From Yersinia mollaretii ATCC 43969 (GTDB taxonomy: Bacteria; Pseudomonadota; Gammaproteobacteria; Enterobacterales; Enterobacteriaceae): a stretch of DNA of 64,000 bases. Both the position numbers and the translations under genes were made by a program. Below, piece by piece: positions 30,834 through 40,768 of this stretch. The stretch spans positions 4,278,001 through 4,342,000 of the forward strand of contig NZ_CP054043.1 of the NCBI RefSeq assembly GCF_013282725.1, in the 5' to 3' direction. Position 1 is the stretch's first letter. The number at the start of each line of letters is the position of its first letter. Below the pieces are notes generated by a model, which saw nothing but the letters and a program-made list of their open reading frames with translations, had not been told where the DNA came from and made no database searches.

Positions 30834-32828
30834 ATGACTGACCTTAACCCAAGCAAGATTTTGCTTCAGCTCGACAACGTGAGCCGCTGGTTTATCAGTG
30901 GTGAAGAGAGGGTTCGCGTGCTGAAAAACATCAACTTGACGATTTACAGCGGCGAAATGGTAGCGATTGTCGGGGCATCCGGTTCCGGTAAATCAACACT
31001 CATGAACATTCTTGGCTGTCTGGACAAACCCAGCTCAGGAGAGTATCTGGTGGCCGGGCGTATCCCGCAGCATTTGGACAGCGACACACTCGCCGAGCTA
31101 CGCCGCGAACATTTCGGCTTTATTTTTCAGCGCTATCATTTACTGAATGATTTAAGTGCCCGAGAAAATGTGGAGATACCGGCGATTTATGCGGGCATTG
31201 ATCGTGAAGAGCGGCACCAGCGTGCGAGTGCTCTCTTATCCCGCCTCGGACTGGCGGATCGGCTGGAGTATCGCCCAAGTCAACTCTCCGGCGGGCAACA
31301 GCAGCGGGTCAGTATCGCCAGAGCGCTGATGAATGGCGGCGAGGTTATTCTGGCCGATGAACCCACGGGCGCTCTTGATACTCACAGCGGCAATGAAGTC
31401 TTAAGCATCCTTAAAGAGCTGCATCGACAAGGCCATACAGTGGTGATTGTCACTCACGATATGTCGATTGCGGAACATGCCCAGCGGATTATCGAGCTAA
31501 GGGATGGCGAGATAATTGCGGATAGAACCCAGCAACAAGCTGTACCGCAAGAGCAACAGCGCCCGAACAGCATAGCAGAAATAGCCCCCCAGACGGCCCC
31601 AAAAACCGTTCTATCGCCTTGGAAAGCCCAACGAGACCGTCTGCGAGAGGCGTTCAAAATGGCAACACTGGCGATGGCTGCGCAGCGCCTTCGCACCCTG
31701 CTAACCATGCTAGGGATCATTATCGGCATTGCATCCGTGGTTTCCGTCGTGGCGCTGGGCAAGGGGTCACAACAGCAGGTACTCGCCAATATCAATGCGA
31801 TGGGCACCAGCACGCTGGAGATTTTCCCCGGTAAAGATTTCGGCGATATGCGCTCTGCGGCCATTCAAACTTTGCGGGCCACCGACGCCGATGCCCTCGC
31901 GAAACAGGGCTATATCCACAGCGTGACACCCGCAGTCTCCACCAGTACCACTCTGCGCTACGGCAATAAATCGGTCAGTGGCACAGTGAATGGTGTCGGT
32001 GAGCAATACTTTATGGTGCGCGGCTATAGCATTGCGCAAGGGATGGCATTTACCCGTGCCAGTGTCGATGGGCTGATGCAAGAAGCGGTTATTGATGAAA
32101 ATACGCGCGATAAGCTGTTTCCCAATGGCGAAAAACCCTTGGGTAAAGTGGTGCTGCTCGGCTCCCTGCCCTGTCGGGTGATTGGGGTGGCGGCCAAAAA
32201 ACAGAGCGGCTTTGGCAGTGATGAAAATCTGAATGTGTGGATACCTTACACCACCGCCATGAGTCGTATGCTGGGGCAATCCTATCTGCGAAGTATTACT
32301 GTGCGAGTCAATGATGATATTGATCTAGCGAATGCCGAACAGGGGGTAACCAAACTGCTGACCCAACGTCACGGCACACAGGACTTTTTCGTGATGAACA
32401 CGGATAGCATCCGCCAGACCATCGAGAAAACCACCTCAACCATGACATTGCTGGTATCGATGATTGCCGTTATCTCATTAGTGGTCGGCGGTATTGGAGT
32501 GATGAATATCATGTTGGTCTCCGTCGCAGAGCGCACGAAAGAGATTGGTGTGCGGATGGCGGTCGGTGCTAGGGCTAGCGATATTATGCAGCAATTCTTG
32601 ATTGAAGCGGTTCTAGTGTGTCTGCTCGGCGGCTGCATCGGGGTAGTACTATCACTGGGCATCGGTCTGTTGTTCAGTCAGTTCAGCAGCAGCTTTTCGA
32701 TGGTTTACTCGGCGACCTCCATTATCACCGCATTTATCTGTTCCAGCTTAATTGGTGTGATTTTTGGTTTATTTCCCGCGAAAAAGGCAGCAGAAATGGA
32801 CCCAATTAGGGCGTTAGAACGAGAATGA
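30834..32828 (+). CDS. macB: MacB-type ABC exporter
   Basis: 664 aa. N-terminal ABC domain (Walker [10 protein letters not shown], signature [15 protein letters not shown], Walker [13 protein letters not shown]-loop VTHD), a linker, then FtsX-like membrane region: TM1 (about 285-305), large periplasmic domain, and three C-terminal TMs ([31 protein letters not shown]...). In E. coli MacB, with MacA and TolC, expels macrolides, enterotoxin and lipopeptides. The usual size is about 648 aa. Confidence 0.9.
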   Translation: MTDLNPSKILLQLDNVSRWFISGEERVRVLKNINLTIYSGEMVAIVGASGSGKSTLMNILGCLDKPSSGEYLVAGRIPQHLDSDTLAELRREHFGFIFQRYHLLNDLSARENVEIPAIYAGIDREERHQRASALLSRLGLADRLEYRPSQLSGGQQQRVSIARALMNGGEVILADEPTGALDTHSGNEVLSILKELHRQGHTVVIVTHDMSIAEHAQRIIELRDGEIIADRTQQQAVPQEQQRPNSIAEIAPQTAPKTVLSPWKAQRDRLREAFKMATLAMAAQRLRTLLTMLGIIIGIASVVSVVALGKGSQQQVLANINAMGTSTLEIFPGKDFGDMRSAAIQTLRATDADALAKQGYIHSVTPAVSTSTTLRYGNKSVSGTVNGVGEQYFMVRGYSIAQGMAFTRASVDGLMQEAVIDENTRDKLFPNGEKPLGKVVLLGSLPCRVIGVAAKKQSGFGSDENLNVWIPYTTAMSRMLGQSYLRSITVRVNDDIDLANAEQGVTKLLTQRHGTQDFFVMNTDSIRQTIEKTTSTMTLLVSMIAVISLVVGGIGVMNIMLVSVAERTKEIGVRMAVGARASDIMQQFLIEAVLVCLLGGCIGVVLSLGIGLLFSQFSSSFSMVYSATSIITAFICSSLIGVIFGLFPAKKAAEMDPIRALERE

Positions 32829-32958
32829 CCTTATTTCCGCGCTTAGAATCTTTATTAATCCTATTATCTTTAATGCATCAGTCATGAATAAAAAACCGCA
32901 AACACACTTGCGATACAAAGCGTCGTAGATATATAAATACAAAAGATAAAACAACCAT

Positions 32959-32980
32959 CCCTTACCTGAAAAGGTAAGGG
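32959..32980. repeat. perfect hairpin at the capsule locus edge
   Basis: CCCTTACCT / AGGTAAGGG, 9-bp perfect stem with a GAAA (GNRA-type on the plus strand) loop; no T-run. It marks the boundary between the macAB operon and the capsule block. Confidence 0.5.
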
Positions 32981-33077
32981 GATTCCTAATTCCAACATTA
33001 TTAACAACGCAGAAACCCAAAACACTTAAAACAAAAATACAATAAAAAACAATGCGTTAAATAAGAAGTATTTATTG

Positions 33078-33091
33078 TGAGAATTTTCTTA
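33078..33091. promoter_or_regulatory. RcsAB-box-like site upstream of kpsM
   Basis: TGAGAATTTTCTTA compares with the RcsAB consensus TaAGaatatTCctA and the E. coli wza box TAAGATTATTCTCA; about 11 of 14 positions match. It lies 308 bp upstream of kpsM. Confidence 0.55.
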
Positions 33092-33325
33092 CAAAACCAA
33101 GATATTTCGCAAAAAGTATAAGAATGAAACAGTCAAATTAAAACATACGATTTTAATGGTCTTTACATAATCCATACCCTGCGGTATCGTACGCATATAA
33201 AACATTAGAACTACGATCATACCAGAAAATTACCTCCTATTTTCACGGCACACATATAAATACCGCCATCCTTTGGCATGGATATTTTCCGCTATATCAA
33301 TATGGCGTGATCTCTTTTTGTTTTT

Positions 33326-33363
33326 CAGCATACTGGTCGTTGTCAATCAGGGGCGGTAGCGTG
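33326..33363 (+). promoter_or_regulatory. JUMPstart element with ops
   Basis: A 38-bp segment matches the JUMPstart consensus: CAG-CTGGT at the left and AATCAGGGGCGGTAGCGTG at the right. The ops core GGCGGTAG is at 33352-33359. ops recruits RfaH to elongating RNA polymerase for long polysaccharide operons. It ends 35 bp before kpsM, so the kpsMT-transferase operon is predicted to be RfaH-dependent. Confidence 0.92.
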
Positions 33364-33398
33364 GAAAAAACAGATTAATTATTTTTGGATAACAGCAG

Positions 33399-34175
33399 AT
33401 GTCTCGTAGTGGTTTAGAAGTACAAAAAGCAGCCATTAACGCCTTATTTCTAAGAGAGATTAAGACCCGATTTGGCAAATTTCGTCTTGGTTATCTTTGG
33501 GCGGCGCTAGAGCCGATGGCTCACATGCTCATTCTGCTGGGTATTTTCGGCTACATTATGAACCGCACCATGCCAGATATCTCCTTCCCGGTTTTTTTGA
33601 TTAACGGGATTATCCCCTACTTTGTCTTCATCAATATCAGCAACCGCTCGATTGGTGCCATAGAAGCCAATCAGGGCTTGTTTAACTACCGGCCAGTAAG
33701 ACCCATCGACACCATAATTGCCCGTGCCATTTTAGAATCACTGATCTATGCGGTCGTTTATGTACTACTGATGACCATCGTCGGCTTGTTTGGCGAGGAG
33801 TTTGAAGTCGTTAACCTGATTTCGTTGGTTCTCGTTTGGTTATTGCTCATTATTTTCTCCTGTGGCGTCGGCTTGATTTTTATGGTGATAGGAAAAACCT
33901 TCCCCGAAACAGAGAAATTTTTACCCATCCTGCTAAAACCGCTCTACTTTATTTCCTGCATCATGTTCCCACTACATTCAATCCCCAAAGAGTATTGGCC
34001 GTACATCCTGTGGAATCCAATAGTTCATGCCGTCGAATTATGCCGTGAAGCCGTTGTTCCGGGTTATATCAGTGAAGGTGTCAGCTTACCCTATCTGGCA
34101 TTCTGTGCTTTGGTGAGCCTGTTTGTCGGATTAGTGCTGTACCGTAACGGCGAAGAGGCGATGCTAACCTCATGA
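33399..34175 (+). CDS. kpsM: capsule ABC transporter permease KpsM
   Basis: 258 aa ABC-2 permease with six membrane segments, the length and pattern of E. coli KpsM (LFLREIKTRFGKFRLGYLWAALEPMAHML, QGLFNYRPVRPIDTIIARAILES). Moves the lipid-linked capsule polymer across the inner membrane with KpsT. The ATG of kpsT overlaps its stop (ATGA). Confidence 0.93.
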   Translation: MSRSGLEVQKAAINALFLREIKTRFGKFRLGYLWAALEPMAHMLILLGIFGYIMNRTMPDISFPVFLINGIIPYFVFINISNRSIGAIEANQGLFNYRPVRPIDTIIARAILESLIYAVVYVLLMTIVGLFGEEFEVVNLISLVLVWLLLIIFSCGVGLIFMVIGKTFPETEKFLPILLKPLYFISCIMFPLHSIPKEYWPYILWNPIVHAVELCREAVVPGYISEGVSLPYLAFCALVSLFVGLVLYRNGEEAMLTS

Positions 34176-34837
34176 TCAGAATTGAAAATCTCACTAAATC
34201 CTACCGCACTCCAGCGGGCCGCCATTATGTTTTTAAAAATCTGCATGTCGAGTTCCCCTCCAACAAAAGTGTGGCACTGATTGGCCGTAACGGCTCAGGC
34301 AAATCAACATTATTGCGTGTCATTGGCGGCATTGATCGGCCTGATAGTGGCAAAGTGGTTACCGATAAAACTATCTCTTGGCCCGTTGGGCTAGCAGGCG
34401 GATTTCAAGGCAGCCTGACAGGGCGCGAAAATGTTAAATTCGTCGCCCGACTCTACTCGACCCAAAACGAATTACGCGAGAAAGTGGCTTTTGTCGAAAA
34501 CTTCGCGGAACTCGGCAAATACTTTGATATGCCAATCAAAACTTACTCCTCAGGCATGAAGTCTCGCCTTGGTTTTGGCCTAAGTATGGCCTTTAAGTTT
34601 GATTACTATCTAGTGGACGAAGTCACCGCCGTCGGTGATGCGCGTTTTAAACAAAAATGCGCGGACTTATTTAAATCCCGCCACGAGGAATCGAGCTTTC
34701 TGATGGTCTCCCACAGTCTGGGTTCACTGAAAGAGTTCTGCGACTCGGCACTCTTTATTGGTCGAGATAATCAAGTTAAGTATTTTGAATCAGTGGATGA
34801 GGCGATCGCGGTTTATAAGGTGGATGAGGGGATATAG
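34172..34837 (+). CDS. kpsT: capsule ABC transporter ATPase KpsT
   Basis: 221 aa. Walker A LIGRNGSGKSTLLRVIGG, divergent signature YSSGMKSRLGFGLSMAF, Walker B YLVDEVTAVGD, H-loop MVSHS; all typical of KpsT/Wzt-type polysaccharide exporters lacking a C-terminal carbohydrate-binding domain. Overlaps kpsM by 4 nt. Confidence 0.93.
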   Translation: MIRIENLTKSYRTPAGRHYVFKNLHVEFPSNKSVALIGRNGSGKSTLLRVIGGIDRPDSGKVVTDKTISWPVGLAGGFQGSLTGRENVKFVARLYSTQNELREKVAFVENFAELGKYFDMPIKTYSSGMKSRLGFGLSMAFKFDYYLVDEVTAVGDARFKQKCADLFKSRHEESSFLMVSHSLGSLKEFCDSALFIGRDNQVKYFESVDEAIAVYKVDEGI

Positions 34838-34931
34838 TTTTTATTTTTATCAAGTCTGTCTCCCTAACCTAATGATTTAAATCTAATTTTAAAAGTACCT
34901 TCATATACTAAATATAATCTAAAAGGAATGT

Positions 34932-35924
34932 ATGTTAACTGCAATTGTGCCAGTGGATCTTAGCCAAAGGGCATTGGACATTGTCAAAAAAGCGATCAAT
35001 ATGGCTCACGCAGCAGAACTGGCTAAAGTGCAGATCATTTTTGGGCATAATAATCGTAATACTATTTACGATAAGATGTTCTTAAAGTCCATCGCGAAAT
35101 ATAAATCTGCTAATATTGCTTCTGAAAATTATTACAAATCCGGTGTCAATACATCGCTACTTCGGAATAAAGCATTCAGAAAAGTAACTAGTGAACATCT
35201 TGTCTTGTTAGACATTGATATTTGGCCTGACTTCAAACAGCTAAAAAAATATAGTAAAAAAATTCACAATGGCTTTCAGCCATTTTATATACTGCCTTGT
35301 TTGTATCTCACGAAATACGGTTCAAAAAAGTTAACAACACAAAAATTATCAACATCAGAACTTATCGATAGGTTTTACTCGTTCTCTAGAAAAGAGTTTC
35401 TACATTTGGCTAGCCCCTCTTCAGTGACTGTCATGAAAAGTAGTGATTACGAAAGTCTGGGTGGTTTCAATATTAACTATAATGGTCATGGATACGAAGA
35501 CTTTGATTTTCTAGTAAGATTATCAGACTATTATAATAAAATAGTACCTACCACAGATTTCATGGTTGATAAAACTGCTCGTTCACCTCTATTTGCTGAG
35601 GGGTTTCGTCGCTATTTAGGTGAACTCTGCTTAGAAACATTACTTGAAAAAGATATGGTCTTTCATATTTATCATGATAAACCTAAAGGCAGTAAATATT
35701 ATGCAGCACGCCCAATAAACTTCAATGTTTTTGCTGCTCAGCACACACATTTAATAGGAGATAAAATCAGCAAAGATCCTACTCTCTTAACCAACTTTGT
35801 CAGTATTTGTGTTACGAAGGGGCAGTGTATCCAAGATTACTCTATCTTATTCGATAATAAACCTGGACATATTGACAGATTTGATACTTTTAAAAGACGC
35901 TTAAGGTTTTTATTAAATGGCTAA
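34932..35924 (+). CDS. predicted capsule glycosyltransferase (GT-A fold)
   Basis: 330 aa. A DxD-like motif in LVLLDIDIWPD (about residues 90-98) and GGFNINYNGHGYEDFDFLVRL (about 177-197), the galactosyltransferase C-terminal (Glyco_transf_7C) signature seen in chondroitin/heparosan-type polymerases, point to a GT-A glycosyltransferase. Clearly AT-rich compared with the kps genes around it, so this is the serotype-specific core. ATG 34932 with AAAAGGA upstream. It overlaps the next gene by 8 nt. The sugar donor cannot be read; no nucleotide-sugar synthesis genes are present, so a housekeeping donor (UDP-GlcNAc, UDP-Gal or similar) is likely. Confidence 0.7.
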   Translation: MLTAIVPVDLSQRALDIVKKAINMAHAAELAKVQIIFGHNNRNTIYDKMFLKSIAKYKSANIASENYYKSGVNTSLLRNKAFRKVTSEHLVLLDIDIWPDFKQLKKYSKKIHNGFQPFYILPCLYLTKYGSKKLTTQKLSTSELIDRFYSFSRKEFLHLASPSSVTVMKSSDYESLGGFNINYNGHGYEDFDFLVRLSDYYNKIVPTTDFMVDKTARSPLFAEGFRRYLGELCLETLLEKDMVFHIYHDKPKGSKYYAARPINFNVFAAQHTHLIGDKISKDPTLLTNFVSICVTKGQCIQDYSILFDNKPGHIDRFDTFKRRLRFLLNG

Positions 35925-37428
35925 ACGACTTGAATCAAGAAAAATAATAAAACTATTCCGCAATCCAAATTTATTCTTTTATGATATGTTCCGAAAAAGA
36001 GTATACAAAGATGCACCACAGGAAACAAAAATAATCACTGCAACTACACAGCATGCAATTTTTCCTGCTGTAGATATAATAGAAATAAACCGAGTTGGCT
36101 TAAATAATTATATACGTAAATATCTTAATGCTGCTTCTGGACCTAAAGATGGCTCAGATCCGAATAGCTTGCTCATTTGGAGTGGTTATCTAAATGGAAT
36201 TGTCGGCTTCTTAGGCGGCTTAAAAGAAGCAATGTCTATGAGTATTACCATTTACACATCAAATGGTAAATATAATGTAACATCAAAATCAGGTGAGAAA
36301 TTTGACATACGAGGAATAACTAAAAACCTCAATGGAGCACCAGATTTTGTTGTGGAAACCAGTAATTCAATAGGACAGCTTGATGTTCTTCATATTTATC
36401 TTTTTGACCTTGATGCCTTAGGTGTAGCGACGGTTAGATCTAGCCAAGCTTTAATTAGGCGTTTCAATCTTACTAATATACATGATATTTTTAGTGGGAA
36501 TGAGGCTGATTCTAATGTACCTAAAATTGATGCTGTTTACACTTGGGTAAACCATCAAGATTTAGATTGGCAGAACTATTGGCAATCCGAATTCCCTGAA
36601 GAGCCTTTTGATCCAGATAGATATACTGATAATAACGAGCTTAAATACTCATTAAGATCACTAAACAAATATGCACCGTGGTTAAATAAAATTTACGTCG
36701 TGACTAATTGTAAAAAGCCTAAATGGCTCAACAACAATGATAAAATCATATGGGTATCGCACGAAGATATATTCCCAGATAAAAACAGTCTCCCAACATT
36801 TAGCTCTCACTCCATTGAAACTTGTTTGCATCACATACCGGGCTTATCTGAAAAATTTATCTATTTCAATGATGATGTTATCCTTGGACAGCCATGTTTA
36901 CCTTCAGACTTTTTCGATGAATCTGGTCGTTCTATTTCATATTTTGAGCCTTATGGAATGGTGGATTCAATAGAGAAAAATGATCTAACACCAGATTATT
37001 TAGTAGCAGCTAAAAACTCTCAAGAATTACTTAGATCTGTTTATCCACATTATGTAGCAAGAAGGTTACATAAGCATGTACCATTTTCTTTGAATCGCTC
37101 AACCCTCAAAAAAATAGAAAATACATTCTTCCCAGAAATAAACAAAACTAGAAATTCCAAAAGGCGATCTGAGTATGATATTAATCTCACATCATTCCTC
37201 TATCACCATTATTCTCTTGTAAATGGACTTTCCATTCAAAGTGATACCCCCTCTATCATTGTTAGGCCGAGGAATATCAATACATTGATGTCTAAAGATA
37301 CATTCAAATATAAACTATTATGTTTTAATGACGGTAATGGCAGTGCTCAGGATGATATATACAAAAAACAAACACAAAAATTCTTCGACTTACGACTCCC
37401 CGAGAAAGCGGAATGGGAAAATATCTAG
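35917..37428 (+). CDS. Stealth-family capsule sugar-phosphate transferase
   Basis: 503 aa. Stealth conserved regions appear in order: CR1 KIDAVYTWVNHQDLDW (about 202), CR2 DNNELKYSLRSLNKYAPWLNKIYVVTN (about 238-264), CR3 HSIETCLHHIPGLSEKFIYFNDDVILG (about 298-324) and a CR4-like end (FLYHHYSLVNG..., LLCFNDG). Stealth enzymes transfer hexose-1-phosphate and make phosphodiester-linked capsules (Neisseria, Actinobacillus). The first 200 residues are a separate domain I do not recognise. AT-rich, co-translated with the preceding gene, convergent with kpsS. Confidence 0.8.
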   Translation: MAKRLESRKIIKLFRNPNLFFYDMFRKRVYKDAPQETKIITATTQHAIFPAVDIIEINRVGLNNYIRKYLNAASGPKDGSDPNSLLIWSGYLNGIVGFLGGLKEAMSMSITIYTSNGKYNVTSKSGEKFDIRGITKNLNGAPDFVVETSNSIGQLDVLHIYLFDLDALGVATVRSSQALIRRFNLTNIHDIFSGNEADSNVPKIDAVYTWVNHQDLDWQNYWQSEFPEEPFDPDRYTDNNELKYSLRSLNKYAPWLNKIYVVTNCKKPKWLNNNDKIIWVSHEDIFPDKNSLPTFSSHSIETCLHHIPGLSEKFIYFNDDVILGQPCLPSDFFDESGRSISYFEPYGMVDSIEKNDLTPDYLVAAKNSQELLRSVYPHYVARRLHKHVPFSLNRSTLKKIENTFFPEINKTRNSKRRSEYDINLTSFLYHHYSLVNGLSIQSDTPSIIVRPRNINTLMSKDTFKYKLLCFNDGNGSAQDDIYKKQTQKFFDLRLPEKAEWENI

Positions 37429-37459
37429 TTTTTTTTAGCATTACGTAACTTTCCCCCAA

Positions 37460-38707
37460 TTAACCCGATACCTTAAAATACTCACCTTCATACTCTTTCC
37501 CTGCCGTCGGTATCGGTTCAACCTGATTATCACCATAATAAACCGCATTAATCTGGGTGTTCTTCAACATATGCAGCCGATACTTTTTGAATAGCTTCAT
37601 ATCTGGCTGGAAATCTGACTGCCAGAATTGGTTGAGATGCCCCTGAAAGGTCAGCCCTTTCATGTCATACATGGCGTTACCCATGACAATCAAAGGTTTA
37701 TTGTGGATCAGTGCTGATAATCCGGCGGTGCTGTTAATGGTGATCACCGCTTTGGCATGAGTCAATAGTTCTGGCATCGGCAGATCGTGCACATATTTTA
37801 CGCGATCACTGATGCCATACTGCTTGCCCAACTGACGAATTAACGGCCCGTAGAGGCGATGCCCTCTGTCCATTGGATGGTGTTTGATCACCAGCCACTG
37901 GTTGCTACAAGCTTTTTTTGAGAATGAATACATGACTTCATTGATATAATCACGCACATCATTATAGGGACTGTGATTACGAATCTGGCTGTCGTTATAA
38001 ACTTGCAAAATCGCCAGATGGTAGCGCTGATCCAGCTCACCCTGAAGTTGGGACAACACCTTTCGTTGCAGGAATCGATACCCTTGTTTTCGCACTGCGG
38101 CACGCGCCCAACAGCGCGCTTCGTACAGTGGCGAGAAAGATTTATGGTGCCGGTATTGCTGAAACTCATTGCGATAAAACCAGCCAGCAAGGTAATAGGT
38201 CATGGCGTGCCGCACACGCAGAGTAAAGCATGATGCCAGTTTTTTGGCGATTGGCGGCTTGACGTCCGGTAACTTGCGGTAGAAATCAGGATTACGAGGC
38301 AGTGAGGAGAACGCATTCACGCCCCCCTCTTCGAGGGTAATAAAATGGGGCCGTAAATAGCCCTCTTCGAACGCCAGAAAACGCACCCCTTTGGCTTGCG
38401 CCCATTGCTTTGCCGCCTGATGTAACGGGCGACAATCGCCAAAGCACAAAATAGTGTCGAAGGGGTAAGTTTGCCACGTCTCTTTAAGCCAAGTCGGCAG
38501 CTCTTTGGGTGTCTGCTTAAACAGCAAATAGTCGCGCTTACGGCAGTAAAACTTGTCGCCGCCGTTAAATACTACGTTCACCGCCTCACATCCCATGGAT
38601 TCGAGCCACTCAGCAGTATCACTGAAGAAAGGCCCCATCGGGCCTTGTAATAGCAGGTATCTCTTCCCGGAGATAAGTTTGGTCAGCGCGCGACTACTTG
38701 TAAGCAT
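37460..38707 (-). CDS. kpsS: capsule poly-Kdo linker transferase KpsS
   Basis: 415 aa, cytoplasmic Kdo transferase that, with KpsC, builds the poly-Kdo linker on lyso-phosphatidylglycerol for group 2 capsules. Recognised from LLQGPMGPFFSDTAEWLESMG at the N-terminus, FEEGYLRPHFITLEEGGVNAFSSLPR, and the C-terminal HPMDRGHRLYG and TINSTAGLSALIHNKPLIVMG donor-site region. 33 bp downstream of kpsC. Confidence 0.92.
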   Translation of the reverse strand: MLTSSRALTKLISGKRYLLLQGPMGPFFSDTAEWLESMGCEAVNVVFNGGDKFYCRKRDYLLFKQTPKELPTWLKETWQTYPFDTILCFGDCRPLHQAAKQWAQAKGVRFLAFEEGYLRPHFITLEEGGVNAFSSLPRNPDFYRKLPDVKPPIAKKLASCFTLRVRHAMTYYLAGWFYRNEFQQYRHHKSFSPLYEARCWARAAVRKQGYRFLQRKVLSQLQGELDQRYHLAILQVYNDSQIRNHSPYNDVRDYINEVMYSFSKKACSNQWLVIKHHPMDRGHRLYGPLIRQLGKQYGISDRVKYVHDLPMPELLTHAKAVITINSTAGLSALIHNKPLIVMGNAMYDMKGLTFQGHLNQFWQSDFQPDMKLFKKYRLHMLKNTQINAVYYGDNQVEPIPTAGKEYEGEYFKVSG

Positions 38708-38740
38708 AAACAGGTTACCATTATGATTTAACAGACTGAT

Positions 38741-40768
38741 TTATAGATTTATTGTGACTTTCGTTAACATGATCAACTTTCTATAGTGGCGGATAATCCT
38801 GCCCGCCTTCTTTTTGGTCAATTGCATATTGGCCCGAGGCTGAGCGGCCAAGATGTCTAACGCCCGTTCAGCGGTGATAGCTTCACGCCGTAGCGGATCG
38901 ACATAAGTCGGATAAGCGATTAATGCTTGATACACCAAATCATCCAGCGTCAAGGTGCGGTTTCGGCGGGGCGAGCGATGTTCATCCTGAGTCAGCCCCC
39001 ATCCGGCGTAAAACGGGATGCCGTAACAAAATACCCGCTTGCCATGCAGCAGCGCTTCAAATCCGGATAGAGACGTCAATGTATGCAACTCATCCGCCGC
39101 CTGAATGCACTGGATGATATCGGCATCCAGCGCCTGAATATCTGCCCAACGTGCAATATCAGCGGCGGGAATATGCCCTTGGCGATTACCCACCAGCACA
39201 TCGGGGTGCGGCTTATAAATAATGAATGCGTCTGGGTTCCGCTGGCGCACGGTTTTTAGCAGCTCGCTGTTAGTACGAATAGTGACGGTGCCGGTGAGGA
39301 TTGAGGCGTCGTCCTCTACTTGGCCGGGCACCAGCAGGATGCGTCTCCCCTGCGCAGCCTGCGGCACACTAAATGCTGCGCCAATGTTGTATTTACTCAC
39401 TTTGCTGCTCACCAGCCGCTGGCGAAATGTGGCCGCCCGCGCGGCCTGTAGCACGGTTAACTGACTATGACTGAGCAAAGTTTCAAGGTCACTTGGCCGA
39501 GTGGCATCGTAGTAAATGCCACTTTTATCCAGTACCAACGACAACGGGGGATGCAGGTCAGACCCCAGCCCCGATGAACGCAAAAAGCCATCCTCCATCC
39601 GCCACACCGGCAGTGTTTGTGACTGTGCCTTCTCTTGCCACCGCTGTTCTCCTTTATGCCCCCAGACCACACACGCCGTGTTCAGCTTTTTACTTTCTCT
39701 GAAAGTGACGCTGTTCAGCGATGTTCTTAAAAATAGTTGGAAAATGCTGCGTTTCCAAAGCGTTAATCCCGGCGCCCATAATCGCCCCTCGCGTTGTCGC
39801 TGATGATTCTTTTGCATCAGCAGGCCATTGATCACATCAAATAAGGTGGCTGGCTGCCCACTACAAGGGTCGATATAGCGGCTGTAGCGGAAGTAAGCCG
39901 CGCTGAAGAGATCCTGCAAACTTGCCTGCCCGCGCCGCGCCGATAGTGCGCTGGCCTGTGGGTGGCGATCGTCGGTCAATCCCCAACCGGCATACCAAGG
40001 TTGACCAAATACACGGACGGTTTTTCCAGCCAGTAGCGCTTCAAAGCCATACTGTGAGGTCACGACATAGACGCGGCTGACATGGCGCAATAGCGACTGT
40101 GGGCTTACATTCTCTGCCAGTAACTTGATACGCGGATCTTTCGGTATGACCTCGAAGTAGCCCGATTTCTTGCCCTGTAATACATCCGGGTGAATTTTCA
40201 GCCAAATTTCTGCCTGCGGATTCTCCTCCAGCGCGGCATTTAGCATGGCCTCAAAATCAGCGGCCCCCACATTCCCGTACTTGACCGCCATATCACCGAA
40301 GGTTTGGTCGACGACCAGCACTGCATCGCCCTGCGGCGGCTCACCACTGAATGGCGGTGCAAGGTTATATTTCGACAGATCCGCCTCGACAATCAGCTGC
40401 ATTGCCCTTTGTGCATCGGCATAAAAGGGCTGATTACCGACTCGATCCTGAATCAGTGTTTCCAGCGAACTAGCCCGATTGGCGTCGTAATAGATCCCCT
40501 GCGTATCCACCACCATCGACAGCGGCGGGCAGCCCGTGACACCCAACCCCAGTGAACGGATAAAACCATCTTCGAGGCGAATCACCGGCAGATTGGCAGC
40601 GCCCGCTTGCGCCGCCGCCTTATCTGCGGTCGGGCGATAGCCCCACACCGCCACCGAGCTTATCTGCGGCGGAATGGGGCGCAGCGATGAGAGCTTGCAG
40701 CAAGGCTCAGCCAGAAAGTTTTCCAGATGATCGATGCGATAGATGCCTGCCGAAAAGATGCCTATCAT
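38741..40768 (-). CDS. kpsC: capsule poly-Kdo linker transferase KpsC
   Basis: 675 aa with two homologous Kdo-transferase modules (each with a [13 protein letters not shown] / [13 protein letters not shown] block, a KYN motif, a KxHPDVL block and an FEALLxGKxVxxxGxPxYAGWGLTxD block). The halves correspond to the beta-2,4 and beta-2,7 Kdo transferases that alternate in the linker. ATG 40768 overlaps the kpsD stop by 1 nt. Confidence 0.94.
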   Translation of the reverse strand: MIGIFSAGIYRIDHLENFLAEPCCKLSSLRPIPPQISSVAVWGYRPTADKAAAQAGAANLPVIRLEDGFIRSLGLGVTGCPPLSMVVDTQGIYYDANRASSLETLIQDRVGNQPFYADAQRAMQLIVEADLSKYNLAPPFSGEPPQGDAVLVVDQTFGDMAVKYGNVGAADFEAMLNAALEENPQAEIWLKIHPDVLQGKKSGYFEVIPKDPRIKLLAENVSPQSLLRHVSRVYVVTSQYGFEALLAGKTVRVFGQPWYAGWGLTDDRHPQASALSARRGQASLQDLFSAAYFRYSRYIDPCSGQPATLFDVINGLLMQKNHQRQREGRLWAPGLTLWKRSIFQLFLRTSLNSVTFRESKKLNTACVVWGHKGEQRWQEKAQSQTLPVWRMEDGFLRSSGLGSDLHPPLSLVLDKSGIYYDATRPSDLETLLSHSQLTVLQAARAATFRQRLVSSKVSKYNIGAAFSVPQAAQGRRILLVPGQVEDDASILTGTVTIRTNSELLKTVRQRNPDAFIIYKPHPDVLVGNRQGHIPAADIARWADIQALDADIIQCIQAADELHTLTSLSGFEALLHGKRVFCYGIPFYAGWGLTQDEHRSPRRNRTLTLDDLVYQALIAYPTYVDPLRREAITAERALDILAAQPRANMQLTKKKAGRIIRHYRKLIMLTKVTINL

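Larger units (their letters stand above)
32829..33325 (+). promoter_or_regulatory. AT-rich region upstream of kpsM
   Basis: With the JUMPstart element this makes 570 bp without a convincing gene between macB and kpsM. It holds a perfect hairpin (32959-32980), an RcsAB-like box (33078-33091) and AT-rich sequence of the sort bound by H-NS. A 68-aa minus-strand frame (32814-33020) has no recognised features. Confidence 0.5.

Noticed and set aside
32814..33020. 68-codon minus-strand frame after macB
   Set aside because: Starts inside non-coding AT-rich DNA, ends in macB, no ribosome-binding site and no motif.
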